DNA of 64,000 bases from Fluctibacter corallii. Lineage in GTDB: Bacteria; Pseudomonadota; Gammaproteobacteria; Enterobacterales; Alteromonadaceae. This document shows, piece after piece, positions 18,450 to 27,407 of this stretch; within the stretch, counting starts at the first letter, position 1, and the number at the start of each line of letters is the position of its first letter. The notes under the pieces were generated by a model. It saw only the letters and a list, made by a program, of their open reading frames with translations. It was not told where the DNA came from and did no database searches. A program made the translations under genes and the position numbers. The stretch is from assembly GCF_025751585.1 (NCBI RefSeq), contig NZ_JAOWKX010000001.1, positions 62,259 through 126,258 on the forward strand, written 5' to 3'.

Positions 18450-19502
18450 TTAATTGGTCAAAAAGCGTTCTTCTGCAATACGATTTGCAATAAAGTTGGT
18501 GCTGTTGCCGGTTTCTTCTGCTCGTGTAAAGATCTCTTTTAAATTATCCCCAATGCGCTCGATGTGTGCTCTCATTGCCGCAGAGGTACTCAACATACGT
18601 TGGTGGTAGATATCAATCACCCCACCCGCATTAATAACATAATCTGGCGCGTACAAAATTCCTTTTTCAGTGAGCTGCTGTCCAAGGTGCTCCTCTGCCA
18701 GCTGGTTATTTGCTGCACCAGCTATTACTTTCGCCTTGATTTGCGGCAAAGTAACATCGTTGATTGATGCTCCCATTGCACAAGGAGCAAACACGTCTAC
18801 ATCAAGCGCAAAAATTTCATCAGGAGATACGACAGTTGCACCAAACTCTTCCTTCGCCTTTTCTAGGCTTTCAGGATAAATGTCAGTCACGAACAACTCA
18901 GCACCTTCATTGTGTAGGTGTCTAGCCAGTCGGTAACCTACATGCCCTAACCCTTGAATAGCGACTTTGACGCCCCGTAAATCTCGTTCTAGCTTGTATT
19001 CTACTGATGTTTTCAATCCTACAAACACGCCGTATGCGGTTGATGGTGCTGGATTGCCGTCAGCCTCTTCGTCGTTGTAATGGTATTTGGCTTCTGTTCC
19101 TGCAATGCTAGTAGAATGCTGCGCCATAATTTTGAGGTCGCTCACAGCGATCCCTGAATCTTCAGCTGTAATATATTTACCACCAAGACTTTCAACAAAA
19201 CGCCCCATTGCAGCCATCATTTCAGGTGTTTTTTCCTTTCGAGGATCGCCAATAATGACTGACTTGCCACCACCCAGCTTAAGCTCAGCCATTGCCGCTT
19301 TGTACGTCATTCCTTTAGACAAACGCAATACATCATTTAATGCTTCTGTACTTGTCGCGTAAGGCCACATGCGGCACCCTCCTAAAGAAGGGCCAAGATT
19401 TGTATTATGAACAGCAATAATCGCTTTTAGACCAGATTTTTCATCATGATAGAAAGCAACGTGTTCGTGATTAGCAAATTCTTTGTGATCGAATACAGAC
19501 AT
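18450..19502 (-). CDS. ldh: Leucine (Leu/Val/Phe-type) dehydrogenase
   Basis: NAD-dependent oxidative deamination of branched-chain (or aromatic) amino acids to 2-oxo acids. 350 aa. The catalytic domain shows LGPSLGGCRMW and the substrate lysine motif KLGGGKSVI. The NAD-binding domain has GLGHVGYRLARHL and the loop PCAMGASIND. NPAPSTAYGV is the Leu/Phe/Val-dehydrogenase type rather than glutamate dehydrogenase. It is divergent from an Lrp/AsnC regulator, which may control it. Exact specificity (Leu versus Phe) cannot be fixed by eye. Confidence 0.92.
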   Translation of the reverse strand: MSVFDHKEFANHEHVAFYHDEKSGLKAIIAVHNTNLGPSLGGCRMWPYATSTEALNDVLRLSKGMTYKAAMAELKLGGGKSVIIGDPRKEKTPEMMAAMGRFVESLGGKYITAEDSGIAVSDLKIMAQHSTSIAGTEAKYHYNDEEADGNPAPSTAYGVFVGLKTSVEYKLERDLRGVKVAIQGLGHVGYRLARHLHNEGAELFVTDIYPESLEKAKEEFGATVVSPDEIFALDVDVFAPCAMGASINDVTLPQIKAKVIAGAANNQLAEEHLGQQLTEKGILYAPDYVINAGGVIDIYHQRMLSTSAAMRAHIERIGDNLKEIFTRAEETGNSTNFIANRIAEERFLTN

Positions 19503-19560
19503 GTAAGGAGTCTCAGTTTATTTTTATGGTTCAATGGCTGAATTCTAGCGCAATGCGGTG

Positions 19561-19646
19561 AGGATGTGTCTTGCGTGTTTGATGATGAAATGCACTTATC
19601 CGAAAGGATGTAACAATATCATTCCACTCTATAGGATATACATCCT
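19561..19646. promoter_or_regulatory. AGGAT repeat cluster between the leucine dehydrogenase and Lrp-type genes
   Basis: AGGATGT at 19561 and 19605, AGGAT at 19633 and its inverse at 19642-19646. AGGATGTA (19605-19612) and TACATCCT (19639-19646) form an 8-bp inverted repeat. The set sits in the 209-bp divergent spacer and is a reasonable operator candidate for the adjacent Lrp-type protein. Confidence 0.4.
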
Positions 19647-19711
19647 AGTTTTTCTCTTGAATTTATCTTTTTTTTTCAGCATTCTAGAAAAAAATTTACA
19701 ATCCCCTTCAC

Positions 19712-20179
19712 ATGAAACTTGATAAATTTGATCGAGAAATTCTCCGGGTTCTTCAAAAAGATGCAACATTGTCTATGGCAGAGCTAAGCCAAAAGGTGGG
19801 GTTATCACACACTCCTTGCTGGCGACGCGTCAAGCGAATGGAATCGGATGGCATAATCAAACAAAAAGTTACGCTTCTCGACAACAAAAAGCTCAACTTA
19901 GGTGTTTCAGTATTTATTTACGTAACGCTCAAAAACCACGATGGAGACTCCCTAAACGACTTTGAAGCTGCAGTACAAAGCATAGATGAGATCGTCGAAT
20001 GTCATACTACAAGTGGAGATAAAGACTACCTTCTAAAGGTGATAGTAGAAAGCATTGAAGAATACGAGCATCTACTTAAAAGCAAACTTACCCACTTGCC
20101 CTTGGTCGATCATTTGAGTTCCACTTTTGCCCTCAAGCAGGTTAAAAATACCACTGAACTCCCAATCAAAAATCAGTAA
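19712..20179 (+). CDS. Lrp/AsnC family transcriptional regulator
   Basis: 155 aa. The N-terminal winged helix-turn-helix (LDKFDREILRVLQKD, MAELSQKVGLSHTPCWRRVKRM) is followed by an RAM/ACT-like domain (about 68-145) that binds amino acids and assembles octamers. It is closer to local pathway regulators such as BkdR than to global Lrp, judging by its divergent placement with leucine dehydrogenase. Likely responds to a branched-chain or related amino acid; this is inferred from the neighbour. Confidence 0.88.
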   Translation: MKLDKFDREILRVLQKDATLSMAELSQKVGLSHTPCWRRVKRMESDGIIKQKVTLLDNKKLNLGVSVFIYVTLKNHDGDSLNDFEAAVQSIDEIVECHTTSGDKDYLLKVIVESIEEYEHLLKSKLTHLPLVDHLSSTFALKQVKNTTELPIKNQ

Positions 20180-20198
20180 ATGAGTCTTACAAAACAAC

Positions 20199-20221
20199 AA
20201 AAGGCGCTTCATGCGCCTTTT
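20199..20221. terminator. Bidirectional terminator between the Lrp-type gene and maiA
   Basis: AAAAGGCGC, loop TTCAT, GCGCCTTTT: a perfect 9-bp stem with A/T tracts on both sides, serving the two convergent genes. Confidence 0.88.
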
Positions 20222-20239
20222 ACTCATCGATACTAACGT

Positions 20240-20893
20240 TCAACTTGCATCAATTTGCGCTTCAGGCAATGCCGACTTGAATGCATCAAGTTCATTGCAG
20301 TTATCATTGATACGTCGTATTAGAGGAAACGCCGACATATCGACACCAAAACGCTCTGCGTTGTACACCTGCGGTACGAGTGCAATATCAGCTAGCGTGA
20401 CATTAAAGCCAAAGCAGTAATCTCCCGCAGTGTTTTGCAATCGCTTTTCAATTCCTCTGAATCCTTTGGTGATCCACGTTTGACACCATGCCTTTTTCCC
20501 CTCACCGTCAACATTATAATGCTCAGACAAATAATTAAGCACACGTAAATTAGCGATGGGTTGAATATCGCAAGCCGTATCATATGCTAATGCTCTTACC
20601 CTTGCTTTTTCTACTTTATGCGGGGGCAATAGAGGGTGAACATCAGGATATTTTTCATCGAGGTATTCAATGATCGAAAGAGACTGGTTAAGAATTATGT
20701 CTTCGTCTTCATCAACAAATGTTGGCACGAGCTCAGATGGATTCAATGATACATACTGTTCAGCGTGCTGCTGACCGCCATCTTTGACTAAATGCACTGG
20801 CATATATTCATATGCCAGATTCTTCAAATTCAAGGCAATTCTTACACGGTATGAAGCAGACGAGCGCCAATAACCATATAACTTAAGGCTCAT
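20240..20893 (-). CDS. maiA: Maleylacetoacetate isomerase (zeta-class GST)
   Basis: 217 aa. The zeta-class glutathione transferase signature SSASYRVRIALNLK is near the N-terminus (thioredoxin-like domain about 1-85), followed by an all-helical C-terminal domain. It converts 4-maleylacetoacetate to 4-fumarylacetoacetate with glutathione as cofactor, the fifth step counting from phenylalanine. It is the last gene of the hpd-hmgA-fahA-maiA run, 4 bp after fahA. Confidence 0.95.
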   Translation of the reverse strand: MSLKLYGYWRSSASYRVRIALNLKNLAYEYMPVHLVKDGGQQHAEQYVSLNPSELVPTFVDEDEDIILNQSLSIIEYLDEKYPDVHPLLPPHKVEKARVRALAYDTACDIQPIANLRVLNYLSEHYNVDGEGKKAWCQTWITKGFRGIEKRLQNTAGDYCFGFNVTLADIALVPQVYNAERFGVDMSAFPLIRRINDNCNELDAFKSALPEAQIDAS

Positions 20894-20897
20894 CGCA

Positions 20898-21914
20898 TTA
20901 TCGCTCGAACTTTACTACAGTTTGATTGATCTCACCGAAAATACTATTTCCAGCCGCATCATTCATTTCAATTTTGATCGTATCGCCAAACTTCATGAAG
21001 GGTGTCGCCGGCTTCCCATCACGGATCGTTTCAATCATTCTTACTTCTGCGATGCAGGAATACCCTACTCCGCCTTCTTCTATCGACGTTCCATATTCCG
21101 TGCCCTGCTTGTTAGAGACCGTCCCAGAACCAATAATCGCACCCGCACCCAAGTTACGACTTTTAGCCGCGTGCGCCACTAGTTGCGCAAAGTTAAACGT
21201 CATATCGTCGCCCGCTTCTGGCTTACCAAAAGCATTACCATTATACGTAGACAACAGCGGTAAGCATACTTTGTCGTCCTTCCAGGCATCTCCAAGTTCA
21301 TCGGGCGTTACAGCAACGGGAGAAAATGCCGATGCAGGTTTACTTTGGAAAAAGCCGAAGCCTTTAGCCAGTTCGCCTGGAATCAATCCTCGCAGAGACA
21401 CATCATTGACCAACATAATAAGTTTTATATGCTTACTTGCTTCTTCGACGCTTACCGACATAGGTACGTCATCGGTAATAATCGCCACTTCGCCCTCAAA
21501 ATCGACTCCCCATTCATCACTTGGGAGCGGAATATCTTGGCGAGGCCCGATGAAGTCGTCAGAACCTCCTTGATACATAAGCGGATCAGTCCAAAAACTC
21601 TCCGGCATTTCAGCGCCTCGTGCTTTACGAACAAGTTCAACATGGTTGACATAAGCGCTACCGTCAGCCCACTGATATGCTCGTGGTAGGGGAGATTCAC
21701 AGTTAGCCTGCTCAAAAGGCATAGCACCATCGATGGCTTCATCGTTAAGTCGCTGATACACATCGTTGAGTTTAGGCTCAACTGCCGACCAATTATCTAT
21801 TGCATTTTGCATCGTGGTGGCGATGTCACTAACCTCAACACATTTAGTCAAATCGCGGCTAACCACCACTAACTGACCATCACGCGTATTATTTTGTAAT
21901 GTTGCTAATTTCAT
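20898..21914 (-). CDS. fahA: Fumarylacetoacetate hydrolase family protein
   Basis: 338 aa. The FAH catalytic domain is evident from the metal-site segment DFEGEVAIITDDV, followed by MLVNDVSLRGLIPGE, KPASAFSPVAVTPDE and GSGTVSNKQGTEYG. It cleaves 4-fumarylacetoacetate to fumarate and acetoacetate, the last step of tyrosine breakdown. At about 340 aa it is the compact bacterial type rather than the 420-aa animal enzyme. Adjacent to maiA and 61 bp downstream of hmgA. Confidence 0.93.
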   Translation of the reverse strand: MKLATLQNNTRDGQLVVVSRDLTKCVEVSDIATTMQNAIDNWSAVEPKLNDVYQRLNDEAIDGAMPFEQANCESPLPRAYQWADGSAYVNHVELVRKARGAEMPESFWTDPLMYQGGSDDFIGPRQDIPLPSDEWGVDFEGEVAIITDDVPMSVSVEEASKHIKLIMLVNDVSLRGLIPGELAKGFGFFQSKPASAFSPVAVTPDELGDAWKDDKVCLPLLSTYNGNAFGKPEAGDDMTFNFAQLVAHAAKSRNLGAGAIIGSGTVSNKQGTEYGTSIEEGGVGYSCIAEVRMIETIRDGKPATPFMKFGDTIKIEMNDAAGNSIFGEINQTVVKFER

Positions 21915-21975
21915 ATTCTTCCAATTCTAAAACGCTGTTAGATCTCAGAGGCAAATATCACTGAGACCTAACGTG

Positions 21976-23115
21976 TTACCCTTTCCAGCTATTGATATAC
22001 TCGAGATTTTCAACTTTCGATGCGGCCTCGCCTATTTCTAGCGCATCACGTGTATCGAGCATCACTGCCACTTCATCAGTAAATTTCTTCTTGTATTCCA
22101 TGCCGGCTTTAAACGCTTTGGGATGCGGACCGTGAGTAAAACCAGCAGGATGGAAGGTAACCATCCCTTTTTCAATGTTATCACGGCTGAAAAAGTCACC
22201 TTCATGGTAGAAAAGCACTTCGTCATAGTCATCATTGTTATGATAAAACGGTACTTTCAATGCTCCGGGATCACTTTCAATTGGCCTAGGTACAAACGTA
22301 CAGATCACAAATCGGCTCGCTACAAATGTCGTATGGGCCGAAGGTGGCAAATGATATCTGTGACTCATCAGTGGACGAATATCACGCCAATTAAGCCTGA
22401 CAACCGATAAGTCTCCATGCCAACCAATAGCATCTAACGGATTAAACGGAAACGTTATCTCCGACAGTTGATTATGGCGCTTCACCTCAACCTGCCACGT
22501 ATTCTCGTCTTGTTGTGCTAAAAACTTGTCATTAATCTTGGGTGTATCAAGCACAGCAGGATCAAATACCGCATGGGGGCCAACCATCCCTTTTTCAGGT
22601 AATTGATAGCTATCATTTGTGGCTTCAATCATCAGAATTTGCATTGGCTCATGAGGCTCCAAACGCCACATCGTCGAGCGTGGTAATACCACGTAATCAC
22701 CTTGCACTATTTCAAGGTGACCATAGTCACAATAAAGGCTGGCTGTTCCCTGATGGATAAATAGCAGCTCGTCACCATCTGCATTTCGCACTAGTTTGTT
22801 CATGGCTGCATTACAATGCCAAATTCGATACTGGCAATGAGCATTCTTCAAAATGGTTGGTGCAGACCAAGGTGAAGAAGTTGCTGTTTCCACATCTTGC
22901 GCTTCAAGCTGGTTAAGATCAAACGCCCTAGGCTTAAGCGGCCCTTGCCAATCCACCCAGTTCGTAGGCGGATGTTTATGGTGTAAATGCGCAGCTGGGC
23001 CGAAGAACCCACTTCGACCAACTTCCCGCTCATAAATGCCCTCTTCAGGAAAGTCGGCATGCGCCTGCCTAGACGTTATGCCTTCATGGCGAGGGAAATT
23101 AATCCATCTACGCAT
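21976..23115 (-). CDS. hmgA: Homogentisate 1,2-dioxygenase
   Basis: 379 aa. Opens the homogentisate ring with O2 to 4-maleylacetoacetate, using Fe(II). Cupin-like fold with FFGPAAHLHHKHPPTNW near the N-terminus and the iron-site region FYHNNDDYDEVLFYHEGDF followed by HPAGFTHGPHP. It is shorter than the 430-aa Pseudomonas enzyme but the length fits the short HGD subfamily. GGAG lies nine bases ahead of the ATG, and the start overlaps the end of the HPPD gene by 8 nt, so the two are translated from one message. Confidence 0.93.
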   Translation of the reverse strand: MRRWINFPRHEGITSRQAHADFPEEGIYEREVGRSGFFGPAAHLHHKHPPTNWVDWQGPLKPRAFDLNQLEAQDVETATSSPWSAPTILKNAHCQYRIWHCNAAMNKLVRNADGDELLFIHQGTASLYCDYGHLEIVQGDYVVLPRSTMWRLEPHEPMQILMIEATNDSYQLPEKGMVGPHAVFDPAVLDTPKINDKFLAQQDENTWQVEVKRHNQLSEITFPFNPLDAIGWHGDLSVVRLNWRDIRPLMSHRYHLPPSAHTTFVASRFVICTFVPRPIESDPGALKVPFYHNNDDYDEVLFYHEGDFFSRDNIEKGMVTFHPAGFTHGPHPKAFKAGMEYKKKFTDEVAVMLDTRDALEIGEAASKVENLEYINSWKG

Positions 23116-24199
23116 CTTCTTTTTCTCCAGAGATTACGCCGCGGCGAATCTGGTCAAGTTCAATAGATTCAAACAGCGCTTTAAAGTTTCCTTCACCAAA
23201 TCCTTCATTACCTTTACGCTGAATTATTTCAAAGAACACTGGACCTATTACCGTGTCAGTGAAAATTTGTAAAAGAATGCCATCTTTCATTGGCGCACCA
23301 TCAATCAGAATTTTAAGCTCTTTAAGCTTATCTAAGTCTTCTGTGTGACCTTCAACGCGCTCATTTACTTTTTCGTAATAGGTATCTGGCGTGTCCATGA
23401 AAATCATGCCACGCGCTTTCAAATCGCGAACTGTTTGATAGATATCTTCGGTGGTTAAAGCAATATGCTGAATGCCCTCGCCATTGTATTCTTTCAAAAA
23501 CTCTTCAATCTGCGACTTATCATCAGAGCTTTCATTAATAGGAATACGGATTTTTCCGCAAGGTGACGTCATTGCTTTACTTACCAAGCCCGTCAACTTT
23601 CCTTCAATATCAAAATAGCGGATTTCACGGAAGTTGCCGATTCGCTCATAGAAGTCAGCCCACACGGCCATATTGCCACGCTGGACGTTATGCGTGAGAT
23701 GATCCAATACACGTAAACCCACGTCAGCGTCTTGCATTTTTTCTTGCCAATCGTCATAGAATTTGAAATCCACATCGTAGATGCTGGTATCACCGTATCG
23801 ATCAACAAAATAAAGTGTACTTTCACCGATACCATAAACGGCTGGAATATTTAGCTCCATCGCACCTAGATTGCCTACAAACTGCTTCGCGCCGTTCTCA
23901 ATCGCATGTTGTAGCGCTCGCGAAGCATCTTGTACTCGAAATGCCATACCACAGACACTTGGCCCTCTAAGACGAGCAAATTCCTCAGCTTGCGACGCAG
24001 GCTCAGCATTTACAATAAAGTTGATATCGCCTTGCTTGAATAGCCACACTTGTTTAGAGCGATGCTTTGCCACTTCTGCAAATCCAAGTCCGCTGAATAA
24101 ATCTTTTAAATCCTGAATTCCCTTTTCGTCTGCCGCTGTATACTCAACAAATTCAAAGCCATCGCAACCTAAAGGGTTATATGAATAATCTACTGTCAT
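23108..24199 (-). CDS. hppD: 4-hydroxyphenylpyruvate dioxygenase
   Basis: 363 aa. Converts 4-hydroxyphenylpyruvate to homogentisate with O2 and Fe(II). Two vicinal-oxygen-chelate halves: the N-terminal one begins NPLGCDGFEFVEYTA, and the catalytic C-terminal one has VLDHLTHNV, GIQHIALTTEDI and GPVFFEIIQRKG, which contribute the His-His-Glu facial triad. First gene of the tyrosine operon. TyrR-box-like sites lie just upstream. Confidence 0.96.
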   Translation of the reverse strand: MTVDYSYNPLGCDGFEFVEYTAADEKGIQDLKDLFSGLGFAEVAKHRSKQVWLFKQGDINFIVNAEPASQAEEFARLRGPSVCGMAFRVQDASRALQHAIENGAKQFVGNLGAMELNIPAVYGIGESTLYFVDRYGDTSIYDVDFKFYDDWQEKMQDADVGLRVLDHLTHNVQRGNMAVWADFYERIGNFREIRYFDIEGKLTGLVSKAMTSPCGKIRIPINESSDDKSQIEEFLKEYNGEGIQHIALTTEDIYQTVRDLKARGMIFMDTPDTYYEKVNERVEGHTEDLDKLKELKILIDGAPMKDGILLQIFTDTVIGPVFFEIIQRKGNEGFGEGNFKALFESIELDQIRRGVISGEKEDA

Positions 24200-24208
24200 A
24201 ACGTTCTC

Positions 24209-24226
24209 TGTAAACCAACTGTTAAA
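24209..24226. promoter_or_regulatory. Weak TyrR-box-like site at the hppD start
   Basis: TGTAAA-N6-GTTAAA, 10 of 12 to the TyrR consensus, ending 10 bp ahead of the hppD ATG. A site there would overlap the ribosome entry region or the core promoter and could act with the stronger site at 24329. Confidence 0.4.
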
Positions 24227-24328
24227 TTATAATTATCGTTATTGAAATTAGACGTAAATAGACACCAAAAACTCCCTTCAGAGAAGCTTTGAACGCACTT
24301 TGTTTATGAACAAAGTGTAAAGCAAACC

Positions 24329-24346
24329 TGTAACCTTTTTTTTACA
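24329..24346. promoter_or_regulatory. TyrR box upstream of the hppD operon
   Basis: TGTAAC-N6-TTTACA, 11 of 12 to the TyrR box TGTAAA-N6-TTTACA, about 130 bp ahead of hppD. An upstream activator position is plausible. A further imperfect half site TGTAAA starts at 24316. Confidence 0.6.
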
Positions 24347-24349
24347 TAT

Positions 24350-24378
24350 AAAAAAAGGCAGCCTATAAAGCCGCCTCT
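24350..24378 (-). terminator. Terminator after tyrR
   Basis: On the minus strand AGGCGGC, TTTATAG loop, GCTGCCT (one G-U pair), then TTTTTT. It lies 30 bp past the tyrR stop. Confidence 0.85.
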
Positions 24379-24406
24379 TTTCTAAGTGTTTGAGCTATCG
24401 CTGTGA

Positions 24407-25963
24407 CTACATTTTTACTGTTTTTTTATTGATATTGTACTCTCGTAGTTTGTTCGCAATGGCTGTATGGCTGAGTCCCAATTTTTTAGCCAATTGCCGC
24501 GTGCTAGGGTAGAACGGATACAATCGTCTCAATAAACTTTTTTCAAATCGCTTCACTTCCTCTTCTAGTGAACCTTCGAAATCCTCTGGCACGAAGCTCA
24601 CGCTGGTAGAGGCGGAAGGAAGCTGAATGTGTTCTCGGTTTAATTCATTGCCGTCCATTAAAGATAGCGCTCTGTACAATGCATTTTCGAGTTGTCTCAC
24701 GTTGCCTGGCCAAGGATAGGTTTGTAAATATTCAACGCAGGATTTATTCAGCTTGGGAGGACGCCTGCCCAATTTCACACTGTGTTGACGTAAAAACTTC
24801 TCAGCTAAAGCAACAATGTCGTTTTTTCTATCGCGAAGCGGCGGCACAACAATACTTAAGACATTCAGACGATAGTAAAGGTCTTCTCTGAATTTTCCTT
24901 CTTGTACAAGTTGGGCAAGATCCTTTTGTGTTGTACACACAATCCTAACATCAACTTTCAGCTCTTTACTATCGCCTACCCGTCTGAATGTGCCATCCTG
25001 AATCACTCGAAGCAGCTTAACCTGAAGTTGTGGCGACATATCGCCCACTTCATCAAGGAATAATGTTCCGCCCTGAGCCAGCTCCAACAACCCTTGTTTA
25101 GGCTCCGGTTGACCGAATGCACCCGCGGCATAACCAAAGAGTTCGGTTTCGGCAACATTGTCTGGAAGAGAGGCACAATTCAGTGCTAAAAATTCTCCAC
25201 TTGCACGGCGACTTGCTTCATGACACGCTTTAGCGAGTAACTCTTTCCCAGTTCCTGTTTCGCCAAAAATCAGCATTGGTCCGTCAAGCTCAGCCATTCG
25301 CGTTGCTTCTCGCACCACTTTTTTCATCGCTGAACTGCTGGCCTGAATCACTGAAAAGCTTTCATTACTGGTTTTATGAAAGACCGTAAGCTGTTGCCCT
25401 AAACGATATTCAGATTTCAACATAATCAAAGCACCCGCTAGAATCGATGTACCGCCTACATCTGGCACCATAACGGGTAGAATATCTGCTAAAAAGTCCT
25501 GTTCGATAAACTTTAACTTATGGGTTTGGGCTAACACGTCTTTGCTTTCAAGCCATTTTAAAAAATTGAAGCCTTTCACAAACTCACTGATATCCTGCCC
25601 TATCAAAGCGCGAGCCTCGGTCTCCAGGCTGGTTATTACTGCTTCGTTGACCAAAATAATTCGCCCCTTTGTATCAACGGAAAATACAGGGTCTGGCAGA
25701 GTTTGTAATAGTGCTCTAAGCTGATGCTGCTCACGCTCAACCGGCATGAAAGGCGTCGTTTTGACATCTTCAATGCCTTCAATACGGCGGATTTCTGGCA
25801 TCAAATGCTGAAAGTCAGCGAACTCAATATTTGGAAAGTTAAGAAAGATTTTACCTGCGCTATCTATCTCGATACCACGAAGATCAATCTCATAGTTAAC
25901 AAGAATATCAAGCACGTCCTGTGTGATGCCAAGCCGATCCTGGCAACTGATCTCTAAACGCAT
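24407..25963 (-). CDS. tyrR: TyrR family aromatic amino acid regulator
   Basis: 518 aa. Order: N-terminal ACT domain (about 1-70), PAS domain (about 80-190), AAA+ domain (about 205-430) with Walker A GETGTGKE and Walker B GGTLFLDEVGDM, and a C-terminal helix-turn-helix (STRQLAKKLGLSHTAIANKL). The sigma-54 contact loop GAFTGA is replaced by GAFGQPEP, as in TyrR proteins that work with sigma-70 RNA polymerase. It lies between phhA and the hppD operon on the same strand, and both have TyrR-box-like sites. A similar site precedes tyrR itself. Confidence 0.95.
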   Translation of the reverse strand: MRLEISCQDRLGITQDVLDILVNYEIDLRGIEIDSAGKIFLNFPNIEFADFQHLMPEIRRIEGIEDVKTTPFMPVEREQHQLRALLQTLPDPVFSVDTKGRIILVNEAVITSLETEARALIGQDISEFVKGFNFLKWLESKDVLAQTHKLKFIEQDFLADILPVMVPDVGGTSILAGALIMLKSEYRLGQQLTVFHKTSNESFSVIQASSSAMKKVVREATRMAELDGPMLIFGETGTGKELLAKACHEASRRASGEFLALNCASLPDNVAETELFGYAAGAFGQPEPKQGLLELAQGGTLFLDEVGDMSPQLQVKLLRVIQDGTFRRVGDSKELKVDVRIVCTTQKDLAQLVQEGKFREDLYYRLNVLSIVVPPLRDRKNDIVALAEKFLRQHSVKLGRRPPKLNKSCVEYLQTYPWPGNVRQLENALYRALSLMDGNELNREHIQLPSASTSVSFVPEDFEGSLEEEVKRFEKSLLRRLYPFYPSTRQLAKKLGLSHTAIANKLREYNINKKTVKM

Positions 25964-25987
25964 GAATAGGAGGTTCCTAGAAAAACT

Positions 25988-26005
25988 TGTAAAGATATTA
26001 ATACA
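25988..26005. promoter_or_regulatory. TyrR-box-like site upstream of tyrR
   Basis: TGTAAA-N6-AATACA, 10 of 12 to the consensus, 25 bp ahead of the tyrR ATG. This fits autoregulation, which is known for E. coli tyrR. Confidence 0.45.
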
Positions 26006-26212
26006 AAGAGGAGATTAAAACAGCTACATCAAAACGTTAAATGAAAAAAAGTAATCTCACTCAATAGCCAAATTAATGAAAGTCAGCAATATGTCGTGAT
26101 GCTAAGGCCTTACTCATTGGCAAACGAGGGGTAAAATACCTGTCCAATATCCAAAAGTAAATTGTTCATTTACGTTACTTGCATTTTGTCGCCAGTAACT
26201 TAAGGAGAGATA

Positions 26213-26237
26213 TTAAAAAGGCCGCTTACTGCGACCT
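26213..26237 (-). terminator. Terminator after phhA
   Basis: On the minus strand AGGTCGC, AGTAA loop, GCGGCCT, then TTTTTAA, 9 bp past the phhA stop. Confidence 0.8.
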
Positions 26238-26245
26238 CATAAACA

Positions 26246-27046
26246 TTAACTTGCAAGTTTTTCTTTTGGTGGAAATTTAGGCGCGTGCAAACCTAAACGT
26301 TTTGCTTGCTCCACAAGCGCCATAATGTCCATATCTGCAATATCAAATAAGGTATTCAAACTCGGGATGGTAAAATACACCGGCTGCATAATGTCTATTC
26401 GATATGGCGTTCTTAACACCTCTACCGGGTCTAATGTATAGCGTTCCGGCACCTCACTCTCTGTGGAATAAAGGGTTTCTCCAGGTGATGAAAGGATACC
26501 GCCGCCATAGATTTTAAGCCCTTCACTATTTTGCATAAGCCCGAATTCAACCGTAAACCAATACAAACGCGCGAGATAAACACGGTCTTCTTTACTGGCT
26601 TTTTGCCCCAATTTTCCATACGTATGGGTAAAGTGCGCAAATGCAGGATTAGTGAGTAACGGACAATGACCAAAAATCTCATGAAAAATATCAGGCTCTT
26701 GTAAGTAATCAAACTCTTCACGCGTGCGAATAAATGTTGCTACTGGAAACTTTTTATCGGCTAGTAAATTAAAAAATGCGTCAAAATTGATAAGCGCTGG
26801 CACTTCAGCGACTTGCCAACCAGTTTCACGCATCAATACTTCATTGACTTCACCTAGTTGAGGAATTCTATCTTTCGGCAAGTTGAGTAAATCTAGCCCC
26901 TGCATAAATTCATCACAGGCACGGCCTTCAACTATCTCAAGTTGACGCTCGACTAAATCACGCCAAACCGCATTTTCCTCGTCTGTCCAATGAACAATGC
27001 CATTTTCATCAAGAGGTTTAGAAACATATTTACTATTTTTTGCCAT
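26246..27046 (-). CDS. phhA: Phenylalanine 4-monooxygenase
   Basis: Hydroxylates phenylalanine to tyrosine with tetrahydropterin, O2 and Fe(II). The iron-site motif EPDIFHEIFGHCPLLTN supplies two His ligands and YWFTVEFGL the Glu. The frame opens at 27115, but homology to Pseudomonas PhhA begins at MAKNSKYVSK. I therefore chose the ATG at 27046 (266 aa); neither 27046, 27058 nor 27115 has a strong ribosome site, so the start is uncertain. It feeds the hppD pathway and has a TyrR box 145 bp upstream of the chosen start. Confidence 0.93.
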   Translation of the reverse strand: MAKNSKYVSKPLDENGIVHWTDEENAVWRDLVERQLEIVEGRACDEFMQGLDLLNLPKDRIPQLGEVNEVLMRETGWQVAEVPALINFDAFFNLLADKKFPVATFIRTREEFDYLQEPDIFHEIFGHCPLLTNPAFAHFTHTYGKLGQKASKEDRVYLARLYWFTVEFGLMQNSEGLKIYGGGILSSPGETLYSTESEVPERYTLDPVEVLRTPYRIDIMQPVYFTIPSLNTLFDIADMDIMALVEQAKRLGLHAPKFPPKEKLAS

Positions 27047-27190
27047 AAGACCATTCATCTTGGTAACACTGCGTTCAACCTTTCTACCTCTGAATAGAGA
27101 ATCTAGGAAACGCATATCAATTATGGAGGCGAGTCTACTGATTTACCGAAAAAGCGGAAGAGAAGACTCAATTTTAAGCACGTCAGGATT

Positions 27191-27208
27191 TGTAACATTA
27201 ATTTTACA
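27191..27208. promoter_or_regulatory. TyrR box upstream of phhA
   Basis: TGTAAC-N6-TTTACA, 11 of 12 to the TyrR consensus and identical in both half sites to the box at 24329. It is 75 bp ahead of the earliest possible phhA start. Confidence 0.6.
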
Positions 27209-27337
27209 AAAATAACACTTAAGCCTTATAAATCATGAGGTTGTAAAATCTGCCATTCCGCTACCAAACAGCATAATGTATCCAACGTTACCACATCAGC
27301 TCTCGCGCTTTATCCCCTTTTTAACTCGCATGGTAAA

Positions 27338-27363
27338 ACAAAAAAAGCTCCACAAGGGAGCTT
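27338..27363 (-). terminator. Terminator after pspC
   Basis: On the minus strand AAGCTCC, loop CTTGT, GGAGCTT, then TTTTTG. It lies 45 bp past the pspC stop. Confidence 0.85.
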
Positions 27364-27407
27364 AAAAAGAGGGTGAAATACACCTCCACGCTTACAAATT
27401 CTAAACT

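Noticed and set aside
24316-24333. Third TyrR box overlapping the one at 24329
   Set aside because: TGTAAA is followed six bases later by CTGTAA, which matches the second half site at only 2 of 6 positions.
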